DNA from: Brevundimonas sp.
GTDB taxonomy: Bacteria > Pseudomonadota > Alphaproteobacteria > Caulobacterales > Caulobacteraceae
Reading direction: 5' to 3'
Assembly: GCF_031082345.1 (NCBI RefSeq)
Contig: NZ_JAVHLH010000010.1
Coordinates: forward strand, 17,660 to 24,640
Length of the DNA stretch: 6,981 bases
Below, one piece after another: positions 1-6,249 of the stretch (positions within the stretch are counted from its first letter, which is position 1; the number at the start of each line of letters is the position of its first letter). The notes beneath the pieces were generated by a model. It searched no databases, had not been told where the DNA came from, and saw only the letters and a program-made list of their open reading frames with translations. Both the position numbers and the translations under genes were made by a program.

Positions 1-815
1 GGACCAGGCTTTCGACGCAGGAGCCGTGGGCGATGGCTGACGCCCACCAGCTCGAACTGGCGCTTCTGAATCTGGCGATCAACGCCCGGGACGCCATGGG
101 CGACCGCGGCACGCTGATGATCGAGAGCGCCGAACGCTTGGCGGCCGACGGGCAAGGCATGTTCGTCGTGATTAGCGTGACGGATACCGGCCCGGGCATT
201 CCGCCTCATTTACTTGAAAAGGTCTTTGATCCGTTCTTTACGACGAAGCCCGTCGGCAAGGGCACCGGGCTTGGACTGAGCCAGGTCTATGGAATCGCCA
301 AACAGTCCGGCGGTTTCGTCCGGATCGACAGCCAGGAAGGTCAGGGCGCGACCATCGAAATCTGGCTTCGTTCGTCGTCGGCTGAACCAGAGGAAAAGCA
401 CGCACCCGCACCGGTTCGCCCAGCCAACGGAGTCGCTCAAGCCCGAATTCTGGTGGCCGATGACGACGGCGGCGTGCGAACCTTCATCTGCGACTGCCTG
501 CGCGCGGCGGGCTACGAAGTCATCGAGGCTGCGGACGGCCAGGAGGCGTTGCAGTTCCTCACCCAGCAGGCGCCGGACCTTCTGATTGTCGACTTCGCCA
601 TGCCGGGGTTGAACGGCGTGGATGTGGTGAAGCGTGCCCGACAGCAAGTCCCGGACCTGCCGATCATCCTTGCTACGGGCTATGCTGACATGAAGGCGGT
701 GGAAGCCGTCATGGCTCCTGACCGCATTCTCAGAAAGCCGTTCAGGGTCGACGATCTCGAGGCAGCCGTCGCTCTCGCGCTGGGTCAAACGGAACAGGCG
801 GAGATCGAAAAATGA
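1..815 (+). CDS. Hybrid histidine kinase, C-terminal part (HATPase + receiver), 5' partial
   Basis: The reading frame is open from the first bases, so the gene begins upstream; the Met codon at 33 is internal because kinase sequence already precedes it. Numbering from that Met, the HATPase_c domain shows the N box NLAINARDAM (about 13-22), G1 DTGPGIP (51-57), F box FDPFFTTK (65-72) and G2 GKGTGLGLS (75-83). A linker of about 25 residues leads to a receiver domain with acidic residues D143/D144, phosphoacceptor D187, switch T215 and K235 in a KPF motif. All key receiver residues are present, so it should be phosphorylatable, unlike the receiver in the kinase at 2618. The dimerisation/phosphoacceptor His domain and any sensor domain are outside the window. 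This is the usual layout of a PAS-HisKA-HATPase-REC hybrid kinase; the input signal cannot be read here. The next gene is about 370 nt away, so operon membership with it is uncertain. Confidence 0.93.
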   Translation, partial: TRLSTQEPWAMADAHQLELALLNLAINARDAMGDRGTLMIESAERLAADGQGMFVVISVTDTGPGIPPHLLEKVFDPFFTTKPVGKGTGLGLSQVYGIAKQSGGFVRIDSQEGQGATIEIWLRSSSAEPEEKHAPAPVRPANGVAQARILVADDDGGVRTFICDCLRAAGYEVIEAADGQEALQFLTQQAPDLLIVDFAMPGLNGVDVVKRARQQVPDLPIILATGYADMKAVEAVMAPDRILRKPFRVDDLEAAVALALGQTEQAEIEK

Positions 816-1121
816 CCTATCTTACGGTCTCCCTCATCCCAATTTTCGCGGCAGCCCCCGGACAAACACGGCGGTCACCCAATCGCAAAAGCGCCGTCGC
901 AAGGACGGCCGGTCCGGCTCCGCCTGCCTTCCCGTACCCCTGTACAACTTGACGACCATTCTGACAGCAACTCGTCCCCAATATCTGGAAACGCCGATGT
1001 CTCTTTTGAAGTTCCTGCGTCCGATCCCGTACAGTTTAGATAACGACTTGGGATTAGAAGATCATGTCGGCGGACGCGCTCGGAAACTCGGGACCTCTCC
1101 AAGCACGACCCCCCCGCTCTT

Positions 1122-1135
1122 CTTGTCCGGACAAG
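1122..1135. promoter_or_regulatory. Perfect 14-bp palindrome, candidate operator upstream of the kaiC-like gene
   Basis: CTTGTCCGGACAAG is a perfect inverted repeat with no spacer; the flanking bases no longer pair. Its right edge is 49 nt upstream of the preferred GTG start at 1185, a position typical of an operator for a dimeric regulator. CCGGACAA recurs at 858-865. The regulator is unknown. A 14-bp dyad could also be chance in GC-rich DNA, or a weak mRNA hairpin. Confidence 0.35.
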
Positions 1136-1173
1136 GCTCGGTGGTTTATGTGTCAGGTGGGTGGGTCCAAGCC

Positions 1174-1177
1174 GGAG
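1174..1177 (+). promoter_or_regulatory. Shine-Dalgarno choosing the GTG start at 1185
   Basis: GGAG is followed by 7 nt and then GTG at 1185-1187. The alternative in-frame GTG at 1161 has only a G-rich run directly abutting it, so 1185 is the better start and removes eight non-conserved residues. Confidence 0.6.
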
Positions 1178-1184
1178 ACTTGAT

Positions 1185-2621
1185 GTGACCAAGCGTAAAA
1201 TGCCCAAGCCTATGGCCACCGGGATTGCCGGCCTTGATGAAATCCTCAGGGGCGGACTGCCGCCATCCAATCTGTACATGCTGCAAGGCAACCCCGGCGC
1301 CGGCAAGACCACCGCGGCGCTGCAGTTTCTCCTCGCCGGCGTCGCCGCCGGTGAGCGATGCATATACGTCAGCCTGTCCCAGACCTCCGCCGAGCTCGAA
1401 TCTATCGCCGTCTCGCATGGCTGGAGTCTTGAGGGGATCCGGGTCGAAGAACTTTCCGCGTCGGATTCGGTCAATGGCGCGGCGGACCAGACGATCTTCC
1501 AGACCGCCGAACTGCGTCTGGATGAAACACGTCAGGCGGTCGAGCGCGCCATCGAGGAGCACAAACCCCAGCGTCTGGTCTACGATTCCCTGCTCGAAAT
1601 CCGGCTGATCACCGGTGACACTCCTCGATTCCGCCGCGAACTGATCGGCTTCAAGGCCTTCCTGGCCAAACGCAATGTCGTGGCGCTCCTGCTCGATACG
1701 CAAAGCGCCGAGGCCTCCAACGGTGAGGAGGTGGAGGGCATCGCCCACGGCGTCATCCGTCTCGACAAGGCGTTGGATGATTACGGGCCCGTCCGTCGAC
1801 GTATCGAGGTCAGCAAGATGCGAGGCGTGCCCATTGCGGACGGCTATCACGACATGGCTATTCGGGAAGGCCACGGGGTCGTGGTGTTTCCCCGCATCGT
1901 GCCGGGCGCCCAGCCCGAGAAGGTCCGGCCAGAGCTGATCAAGTCGGGCGTAGACACCCTGGACGCCATGTTTGGCGGCGGTCAGGAATCGGGCACCACC
2001 ACCCTGGTCATCGGCCAATCGGGGACGGGCAAGTCGACGATGGCGTCGCTCTACGCCACCGCAGCTCTCAATCGCGGTGAGAGCGTCGCCCTGTTCCTGT
2101 TCGAGGAGCGGCTTGAAACCTTCTTCCGGCGATCTGAGGGCCTCGGTATGGACCTGCGGAAATTCCATGAGGACGGACGGCTGGTCATCCGGGATTTCAA
2201 TCCCAACGAAATCTCACCCGGGGAGTTCGCCCAGGTGGTTCAAACCATCGTCACCGAGGAGAAGACCCGCGTTGTCGTCATAGACAGCTTCACCGGCTAC
2301 CTCAATTCGCTGCCCCATCGGGAGAAAGCGGTCAGGGATATCCAGTCCCTGCTCAAATATCTGGCTAGGGCCGGCGTCCTGACCATGCTGATTGTCGCCC
2401 AACACGGCCTGCTCGGTCAGAATGTCGGCATTGATGTGGACGTCAGCTTTCTTGGCGACACGGTCCTGCTGTTGCGCATCACCGAGCACGAGGGACGCCT
2501 GCGCCGCAATATCACCGTCGTCAAGAAACGACACGGCCCGCATGACCTCGATGTGCACGAACTTTTCATCCAGAGTTCGGGCGTGTCCGTGGTGCCGTAC
2601 AACCCCCTGCCGGAGCCGTGA
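1185..2621 (+). CDS. KaiC-family tandem RecA-like ATPase (circadian clock protein KaiC-like)
   Basis: A 478-residue protein with two RecA/KaiC domains. CI: P-loop GNPGAGKTT (35-43), followed by VSLSQ (62-66) where cyanobacterial KaiC has the FEE catalytic pair, Walker B-like VYDS, and the conserved SKMRG near its end. CII: P-loop GQSGTGKST (277-285, K283), intact catalytic FEE with E307/E308, and Walker B VVVIDS with D367. In the CII phosphosite region, aligning by the shared DT (425-426), the Ser431 equivalent is S421 and the Thr432 equivalent is F422. KaiC proteins are cytoplasmic hexameric ATPases; the cyanobacterial one is the clock core, while proteobacterial homologues act in stress or signalling roles that are less well defined. 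It is shorter than cyanobacterial KaiC (about 519 aa) and ends soon after CII, so the KaiA-binding tail appears to be missing. No kaiA or kaiB is adjacent. The stop codon overlaps the start of an HWE kinase, suggesting a joint role. Family assignment is firm; clock function is not implied. Confidence 0.93.
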   Translation: MTKRKMPKPMATGIAGLDEILRGGLPPSNLYMLQGNPGAGKTTAALQFLLAGVAAGERCIYVSLSQTSAELESIAVSHGWSLEGIRVEELSASDSVNGAADQTIFQTAELRLDETRQAVERAIEEHKPQRLVYDSLLEIRLITGDTPRFRRELIGFKAFLAKRNVVALLLDTQSAEASNGEEVEGIAHGVIRLDKALDDYGPVRRRIEVSKMRGVPIADGYHDMAIREGHGVVVFPRIVPGAQPEKVRPELIKSGVDTLDAMFGGGQESGTTTLVIGQSGTGKSTMASLYATAALNRGESVALFLFEERLETFFRRSEGLGMDLRKFHEDGRLVIRDFNPNEISPGEFAQVVQTIVTEEKTRVVVIDSFTGYLNSLPHREKAVRDIQSLLKYLARAGVLTMLIVAQHGLLGQNVGIDVDVSFLGDTVLLLRITEHEGRLRRNITVVKKRHGPHDLDVHELFIQSSGVSVVPYNPLPEP

Positions 2622-3688
2622 CGATCGAAGATTCCGCCGACAGCGCGCCGCTCGACCACGTTCTGGTTCTGGCGCCCTATCGGCGAGACGCCGAGTATCT
2701 GCGTCAACTCCTCGGCGAGTATGAGATCCAGGTAGAAATCTGCTCGTCTGCGGATGAAATTGACGCCGCTCTGGCTGGTTCACCAGGGGTGCTGGTCGCC
2801 ACGCATGAGGCCTTGACGCCTCCGGTCCTGGCGGCTGTCGCCGCACACCTGAGCCATCAACCGGCCTGGTCGGAACTGCCGATCGTGGTTCTGCTGGATC
2901 GAGCGTCCCAGAGCGTCAGGATACGGGCGGAGCTGGCCCGGGTCTGGCCCAGGGCAAGGCAGTTGTTCTACCAACGACCGGTGACGCCGGTGGAACTGGT
3001 CAGCGGTGTCCAGTCGGCATTGCTCGCTCGCCTGCGCCAGCGCGACGTGCGCGATCACCTCGCGCGGGAGGTCGAGTTGCGGCGCGAACTGAACCACCGG
3101 GTCAAGAACATACTCGCCAGCGTCATCTCCATCTTCGAGATGACCCTTCGGGGCGGCGTTTCTCTGGATCAGTTCGCAGAAGACTTCAGGGGCAGGCTCG
3201 GCGCTTTGGCCAAGGTTCATTCGGCTGTCTTTCATGCGGCGGAGGAGGCTGTTCCGATCGCCGAAATTGTCGACCTGACCTTCGAACCCTATCGACTGCC
3301 CGGCAAAGGGCGGATCATCTCAGAGGGCCCGGAGGTCCTGATGACGCGCGAGGCTGGCACCACCCTGGCGCTGTGCCTGCATGAACTTGCGACCAACGCC
3401 ATCAAATACGGGGCGCTATCTTCACCGAACGGCCAGGTGTCGTTCTTGTGGTCGATCTCGGAATCGGACGTGCCGGAGCTGTCTGTCCGCTGGGTCGAGT
3501 CCGGCGGACCCCAGGTAATCGAGCCGACACGTGCGGGGTACGGCACACGATATCTCCGGTCCGCCCTGGCCAGCATCTTTGGTCAGAAGCCGCTAATCGC
3601 ATTCGAAGCGGCCGGCCTGGTGTGTGAAGCGAGAGGGCCGCTATCGCGCATGGCGGCGGTCATTTCACCCACTGCGAGTGAGGTGTGA
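2618..3688 (+). CDS. HWE-family histidine kinase with degenerate N-terminal receiver
   Basis: A 356-residue soluble protein with no membrane segment. Residues about 13-130 have the spacing of a receiver domain, but the phosphoacceptor region reads VLVATHEALTP with no Asp, and the usual KP is replaced by QRPVTP, so this is a pseudo-receiver. A helical linker follows (130-155), then the HWE phosphoacceptor box ELNHRVKN with H160. The ATPase domain has LHELATNA (H255, N260) and RWVESGGP (W292, E294), the His and Trp-x-Glu residues that define the HWE class, then a Gly-rich GYGTRYL near 307. As in that class, no F box is seen. The GTG start at 2618 overlaps the KaiC-like stop as GTGA, with a GGAG only two bases upstream, so translation probably depends on coupling to the upstream gene. 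Autophosphorylation at H160 and transfer to the receiver at 3764 is the natural inference. The pseudo-receiver could be the surface that senses the KaiC-like partner. Confidence 0.92.
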   Translation: MTIEDSADSAPLDHVLVLAPYRRDAEYLRQLLGEYEIQVEICSSADEIDAALAGSPGVLVATHEALTPPVLAAVAAHLSHQPAWSELPIVVLLDRASQSVRIRAELARVWPRARQLFYQRPVTPVELVSGVQSALLARLRQRDVRDHLAREVELRRELNHRVKNILASVISIFEMTLRGGVSLDQFAEDFRGRLGALAKVHSAVFHAAEEAVPIAEIVDLTFEPYRLPGKGRIISEGPEVLMTREAGTTLALCLHELATNAIKYGALSSPNGQVSFLWSISESDVPELSVRWVESGGPQVIEPTRAGYGTRYLRSALASIFGQKPLIAFEAAGLVCEARGPLSRMAAVISPTASEV

Positions 3689-3763
3689 AACACACACGTA
3701 CAGGCGAAAGCCCGTGAACTGCGAAGACTGAGCAACCATTCGCGGGAGGCAACCGTTGGCGAG

Positions 3764-4258
3764 ATGATGAAAGCAGATCAGCATGCTTCGCTGCGCCCTC
3801 TTCGTATCCTCTGTGTGGAGGACAACCCCCTGATCGCGTTCCACCTCGAACATGTGATCGAGGATCTTGGCGACTCATGCGTGGGCTCGGTTGACAGTTT
3901 CGCAGACCTGCAGATGCAGCCTTTGGATTTCGCGGCCGCCCTGGTCGACATCGATCTGGCTGACGGTCCGACCGGACTGGCCGCCGCCCGGTGGCTGAAG
4001 GAGAGGGGCATTCCTTGCGCCTTCGTCACAGGACAGACCGATATCGCCGAACAGCACGAAGACCTCGCCGTGGCGATCGTGGCTAAGCCGGTAACGGACG
4101 AAACCATGGCCCGGGCGATCGGCGAACTCCGACGGACCGTTCAGATTCCTCCGGTCAAATTCCCCAAGCAGCGCCTGACGATGGAGGCCTCCCCAGGGCG
4201 CAGCGACCTGCACGTCCGATCGAGCAGTCTTCCGGATGCCGGCCGATCTGTCAGCTGA
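3764..4258 (+). CDS. Single-domain response regulator
   Basis: A 164-residue protein with one receiver domain (about 13-125) and no output domain. Acidic pair E19/D20 is in CVEDNPLIA, the phosphoacceptor is D62 in ALVDIDL, the switch residue is T89 in FVTGQ, and the lysine is K108 in AKPV. All are intact. The last 35-40 residues are Ser/Pro/Arg-rich and resemble no domain I know. Receivers of this type often sit next to HWE or HisKA_2 kinases in alphaproteobacteria and act as phosphate sinks or shuttles in phosphorelays. The gene lies 75 nt after the HWE kinase on the same strand, so it is the likely phosphate acceptor. GGGAGG at 3744-3749 is 14 nt from the ATG at 3764, and the next codon is also ATG, so the start could be 3767. 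The stop overlaps that of the minus-strand LuxR-type gene. Confidence 0.9.
   Translation: MMKADQHASLRPLRILCVEDNPLIAFHLEHVIEDLGDSCVGSVDSFADLQMQPLDFAAALVDIDLADGPTGLAAARWLKERGIPCAFVTGQTDIAEQHEDLAVAIVAKPVTDETMARAIGELRRTVQIPPVKFPKQRLTMEASPGRSDLHVRSSSLPDAGRSVS
4251..4258. other. Palindromic shared stop of two convergent genes
   Basis: TCAGCTGA is its own reverse complement and supplies TGA to the plus-strand response regulator (4256-4258) and to the minus-strand LuxR-type ORF (4253-4251). The two coding regions therefore overlap by 8 nt, leaving no room for a terminator between them. Confidence 0.7.
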
Positions 4259-4562
4259 ACCAATAATGCCGTCTGAAAATTGAGGCTCTCACTCTGCGGA
4301 TTGTTTGCAAATGCTCGGCCGCGACGATGTCATGGTCGCTATCGAGGGTTCGCGGCGACAGCCCAAGAATGGCACCGATGTCGGAGGAGCTCTTGCCACG
4401 ACTGACCCAAGCCAGACATTCGGCCTCGCGCTGGCTGAGCGCCGGGGCTTCGCTGGCGGGAAGTCCCCGCTTGGAACGCCAGAGCGGCCAACCAGAGCGC
4501 TTGCGCCCGTCGCTGGCGGTGACGGGACTGGCGCCATGACGCTGCGCGCCGAGTTTACTCAT
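4251..4562 (-). CDS. Short LuxR-type HTH protein, possibly an N-terminally truncated remnant
   Basis: A 103-residue frame whose C-terminal 60 residues match the LuxR/GerE DNA-binding domain: LSQREAECLAWVSRGKSSSDIGAILGLSPRT covers helices 1 to 3, with the expected REAECL, GKS, DIG and LSPRT landmarks (the run is 44-74, key residues E48, G58, K59, G68, T74). After this, a conventional TVxxH is replaced by TLDSDH, which appears to have one extra residue, and the end (RRVRASIF) only loosely resembles the usual last helix. The first 40 residues show no autoinducer-binding or receiver domain. The ATG at 4562 lies inside the beginning of the divergently oriented radical SAM gene (4536), so either the start is wrong, the genes overlap by 27 nt, or this is the stump of a larger LuxR regulator whose sensory part was lost. 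HTH identity is solid; whether the gene works is not. Confidence 0.6.
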   Translation of the reverse strand: MSKLGAQRHGASPVTASDGRKRSGWPLWRSKRGLPASEAPALSQREAECLAWVSRGKSSSDIGAILGLSPRTLDSDHDIVAAEHLQTIRRVRASIFRRHYWFS

Positions 4563-5462
4563 CCGGAATTGACTGCCACGGGCGAGCGGCGGGCCCGGGT
4601 CGATCTGACGGGACTAAGGACTCTCTGGTTCAACACAGGCACGCTCTGCAACCTGGCCTGTCGCAACTGCTATATCGAATCTTCGCCCCGCAACGATCAG
4701 CTGGTCTATCTGACGCAAATCGAGGTCCGACGGTATCTCGCTGAGGCCCTTCAGGCTCATCCCGAGCTTGAAGAGGTCGGCTTCACGGGCGGCGAGCCCT
4801 TCATGAATCCGGATATCCTGGACATGCTCCAGGACGGGCTCGAAACAGGCCTCAGGATCCTGGTGCTGACGAATGCGATGCGGCCGATGCAGAGGCTGTC
4901 GAGCGCGCTGGATCAGCTTAACCGTCGCCATCCCGGTCAACTGTCTATCCGGGTGTCCCTCGACCACTATACAGCCGCTGGGCACGAAGACGTACGCGGC
5001 CCCCGATCCTGGGAGCCGGCGCTCGAGGGTCTGGATTGGCTGGTGAAGGGAGGATTCGATCTCGCGATCGCCGCCCGTCTGATGTGGGGCGAAAGCGCAG
5101 GCGGGACCCGCGCAGGCTTCGCCGCCCTGTTCGCCTCCCACGGTCTGCCGATCGACGCAGCGGATCCCGCTCGCCTGGCGCTGTTTCCCGAGATGGAGAC
5201 CGACGCCGAGGTTCCGGAGATCACCGACTCCTGCTGGGGGATCCTGGGCAAATCGCCCGATGACGTGATGTGCGCCAGCTCCCGCATGGTGGTCCGCCAC
5301 AGGGGCTCCGATCAGGCAAGCGTCATCGCCTGCACCCTTCTGCCCTATGCCGAGGGGTTTGACCTCGGACCGACCCTGGCCGGGGCTCGCGGCCCGGTCC
5401 GGCTCAATCATCGACATTGCGCCCGCTTCTGCGTCCTGGGCGGCGCAACCTGCAGCGGCTAG
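4536..5462 (+). CDS. Radical SAM protein with Cys-rich C-terminus, function unknown
   Basis: A 308-residue protein taking ATG 4536 as start; the frame is open further upstream but there it is antisense to the LuxR-type ORF and has no motif. The radical SAM cluster motif is C38-N-L-A-C42-R-N-C45-Y, the CxxxCxxC that binds the SAM-coordinated 4Fe-4S cluster. GGEP (85-88) contacts the SAM amino group. Six more cysteines lie in the C-terminal third (C233, C246, C266, C295, C299, C306), with the end reading HCARFCVLGGATC; these may hold an auxiliary Fe-S cluster as in SPASM or Twitch proteins, though the spacing is not the standard SPASM pattern. The sequence around CYIESSP and ND/LVYLT looks like a conserved uncharacterised family rather than MoaA, NifB or ArsS. 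No precursor peptide or partner enzyme is visible nearby. The substrate is unknown. No strong Shine-Dalgarno precedes the ATG. Confidence 0.88.
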   Translation: MTLRAEFTHPELTATGERRARVDLTGLRTLWFNTGTLCNLACRNCYIESSPRNDQLVYLTQIEVRRYLAEALQAHPELEEVGFTGGEPFMNPDILDMLQDGLETGLRILVLTNAMRPMQRLSSALDQLNRRHPGQLSIRVSLDHYTAAGHEDVRGPRSWEPALEGLDWLVKGGFDLAIAARLMWGESAGGTRAGFAALFASHGLPIDAADPARLALFPEMETDAEVPEITDSCWGILGKSPDDVMCASSRMVVRHRGSDQASVIACTLLPYAEGFDLGPTLAGARGPVRLNHRHCARFCVLGGATCSG

Positions 5463-5603
5463 CCGCCGCGGCCGGGAAACAGTCATCGCCGCATTCTGGC
5501 GTATCAAGGGACCTGAAGGCGGCGCGACCTCGGGCGTAAGCGGCCCATTACGCGGCCTCCGCTGCATCCCGCCTTCGTCGCGCCGCTCCTGCGCATCGTT
5601 GCG
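5463..5603. other. Convergent intergenic region with nested inverted repeats
   Basis: Between the convergent radical SAM and AhpD-like genes lie two nested inverted repeats. The outer is GCGGCGCGAC at 5519-5528 pairing with GTCGCGCCGC at 5577-5586; the inner is GCGTAA at 5534-5539 pairing with TTACGC at 5548-5553 around an 8-nt loop. A bidirectional terminator would suit this position, but no T-tract follows either arm, so a rho-independent terminator is not proven. Confidence 0.4.
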
Positions 5604-6179
5604 TCAGCTCGGGTCTTCCCAGCGCCAAGGCGCGAACGCAGGATCCACCGGCGTATGAAACAGGTGGTTGGCGTAGTTGCTCAGCGTCTTAACGGCCAGG
5701 GCCAGAACGACATCAAGCATATGCCGTTCGTCGTAGCCGGCGGCCTTGAAGGCCACGACAGACGCCTGGGACGGCCGACCGCGGGTCTCGAACATGGCCT
5801 CGGTGAAAGCGCTCAGAGCCGCCAGCCGGGCGTCGCCAATGGGCGCGCGCTGACGGATCGCTTCCAGCACCTCGGCGGGGACCTTCGTCATCTTCTCGCC
5901 GACCATGCTGTGCGCGGCCATGCAGTAGTCGCAGCCATTGGCCCGGCTGACCGTGAGAAACACCACCTCCTGCTCGGGCGGCGTCAGGGCGGACTCCTTG
6001 CGCAGACGGTCATAGCCGAACAGGTAGGTCTGCAGCAGCCCCGGTGCGTTGGCCATGGCCCCGTACATGTTCGGCACGAAGCCGAGCTGGGCCTGAGCCC
6101 CCTCAAGCGCTTCACGGGCGCCGCCTTCAGCGGTCTCGAGCGTGACCAGGGGTGTTTGCATCCTGTAGCCGTCAGTCAT
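5604..6179 (-). CDS. Carboxymuconolactone decarboxylase / AhpD-like family protein
   Basis: A 191-residue protein of the CMD/AhpD superfamily. The active-site signature is E71-x11-C83-D-Y-C86-x3-H90, matching the AhpD EX11CX2CX3H arrangement in which the two cysteines and the histidine reduce peroxide or relay electrons. The length and the motif VPNMYGAMANAP near 35-46 are typical of the peroxidase-related branch of the family. It is a cytoplasmic protein with no signal peptide. The ATG at 6179 has an excellent AAGGAG (6187-6192) at 7 nt. It follows nrsF on the same strand after 70 nt that contain a hairpin, so it could be co-transcribed with the sigma-factor regulator or separately expressed. 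A role in thiol or peroxide defence is inferred from the family; the real electron donor and substrate are unknown, and true gamma-carboxymuconolactone decarboxylase activity is unlikely given the CxxC. Confidence 0.9.
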   Translation of the reverse strand: MTDGYRMQTPLVTLETAEGGAREALEGAQAQLGFVPNMYGAMANAPGLLQTYLFGYDRLRKESALTPPEQEVVFLTVSRANGCDYCMAAHSMVGEKMTKVPAEVLEAIRQRAPIGDARLAALSAFTEAMFETRGRPSQASVVAFKAAGYDERHMLDVVLALAVKTLSNYANHLFHTPVDPAFAPWRWEDPS

Positions 6180-6207
6180 GTCGGTTCTCCTTGTGAAGGC
6201 GGTCTGA

Positions 6208-6224
6208 CCGATCGAAACGATCGG
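6208..6224. repeat. Short perfect hairpin between nrsF and the AhpD-like gene
   Basis: CCGATCG-AAA-CGATCGG, a 7-bp perfect stem with a 3-nt loop, sits in the 70-nt gap 26 nt after the nrsF stop and 28 nt before the next ATG. There is no T-run after it on the minus strand, so it could be an attenuator, an mRNA processing or stability element, or an operator. It is short enough to be fortuitous. Confidence 0.4.
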
Positions 6225-6249
6225 GCATGGCCGAAGCGAAAATCGTGGG

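Larger units (their letters stand above)
816..1184. other. Non-coding stretch upstream of the kaiC-like gene
   Basis: These 369 nt hold no convincing gene. The plus frame from a TTG at 949 to a TGA at 1186-1188 and the long minus frames crossing the region have no recognisable protein motif. The stretch has somewhat more AT-rich patches than its neighbours, notably 980-1060. A CTTGAC at 948-953 resembles an alphaproteobacterial -35 element, but I find no matching -10 at normal spacing. A perfect 14-bp palindrome lies at 1122-1135, and a half-site match to it (CCGGACAA) at 858-865. No obvious rho-independent terminator follows the upstream kinase gene. Confidence 0.6.

Noticed and set aside
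949..1188. 79-codon plus-strand frame starting at TTG and ending at ATGTGA over the kaiC-like start
   Set aside because: No recognisable motif, rare start codon and no clear ribosome binding site; the overlap with GTG 1185 is probably chance.
875..1474. 199-codon minus-strand frame across the gap and the kaiC-like start
   Set aside because: Ser/Arg-rich, no motif, and half of it is antisense to the KaiC P-loop region.
1146..2168. 340-codon minus-strand frame
   Set aside because: Antisense to the KaiC-like gene, which has clear motifs throughout; long antisense frames are common in GC-rich DNA.
3683..3712. Small hairpins GTGTG-AAA-CACAC and GGC-GAAA-GCC after the HWE kinase gene
   Set aside because: Stems of 5 and 3 bp with no T-tract; too short to call a terminator or RNA element.
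3715..3740. TGAAC-N17-CATT resembling an EcfG general stress promoter before the response regulator
   Set aside because: Differs from GGAAC/CGTT in both boxes; too weak to claim.
4305..4535. 77-codon N-terminal extension of the radical SAM frame
   Set aside because: It is antisense to the LuxR-type HTH and has no conserved motif; the conserved protein begins near ATG 4536.
4614..5567. 317-codon minus-strand frame
   Set aside because: Shadow of the radical SAM gene; no domain motif in its translation.
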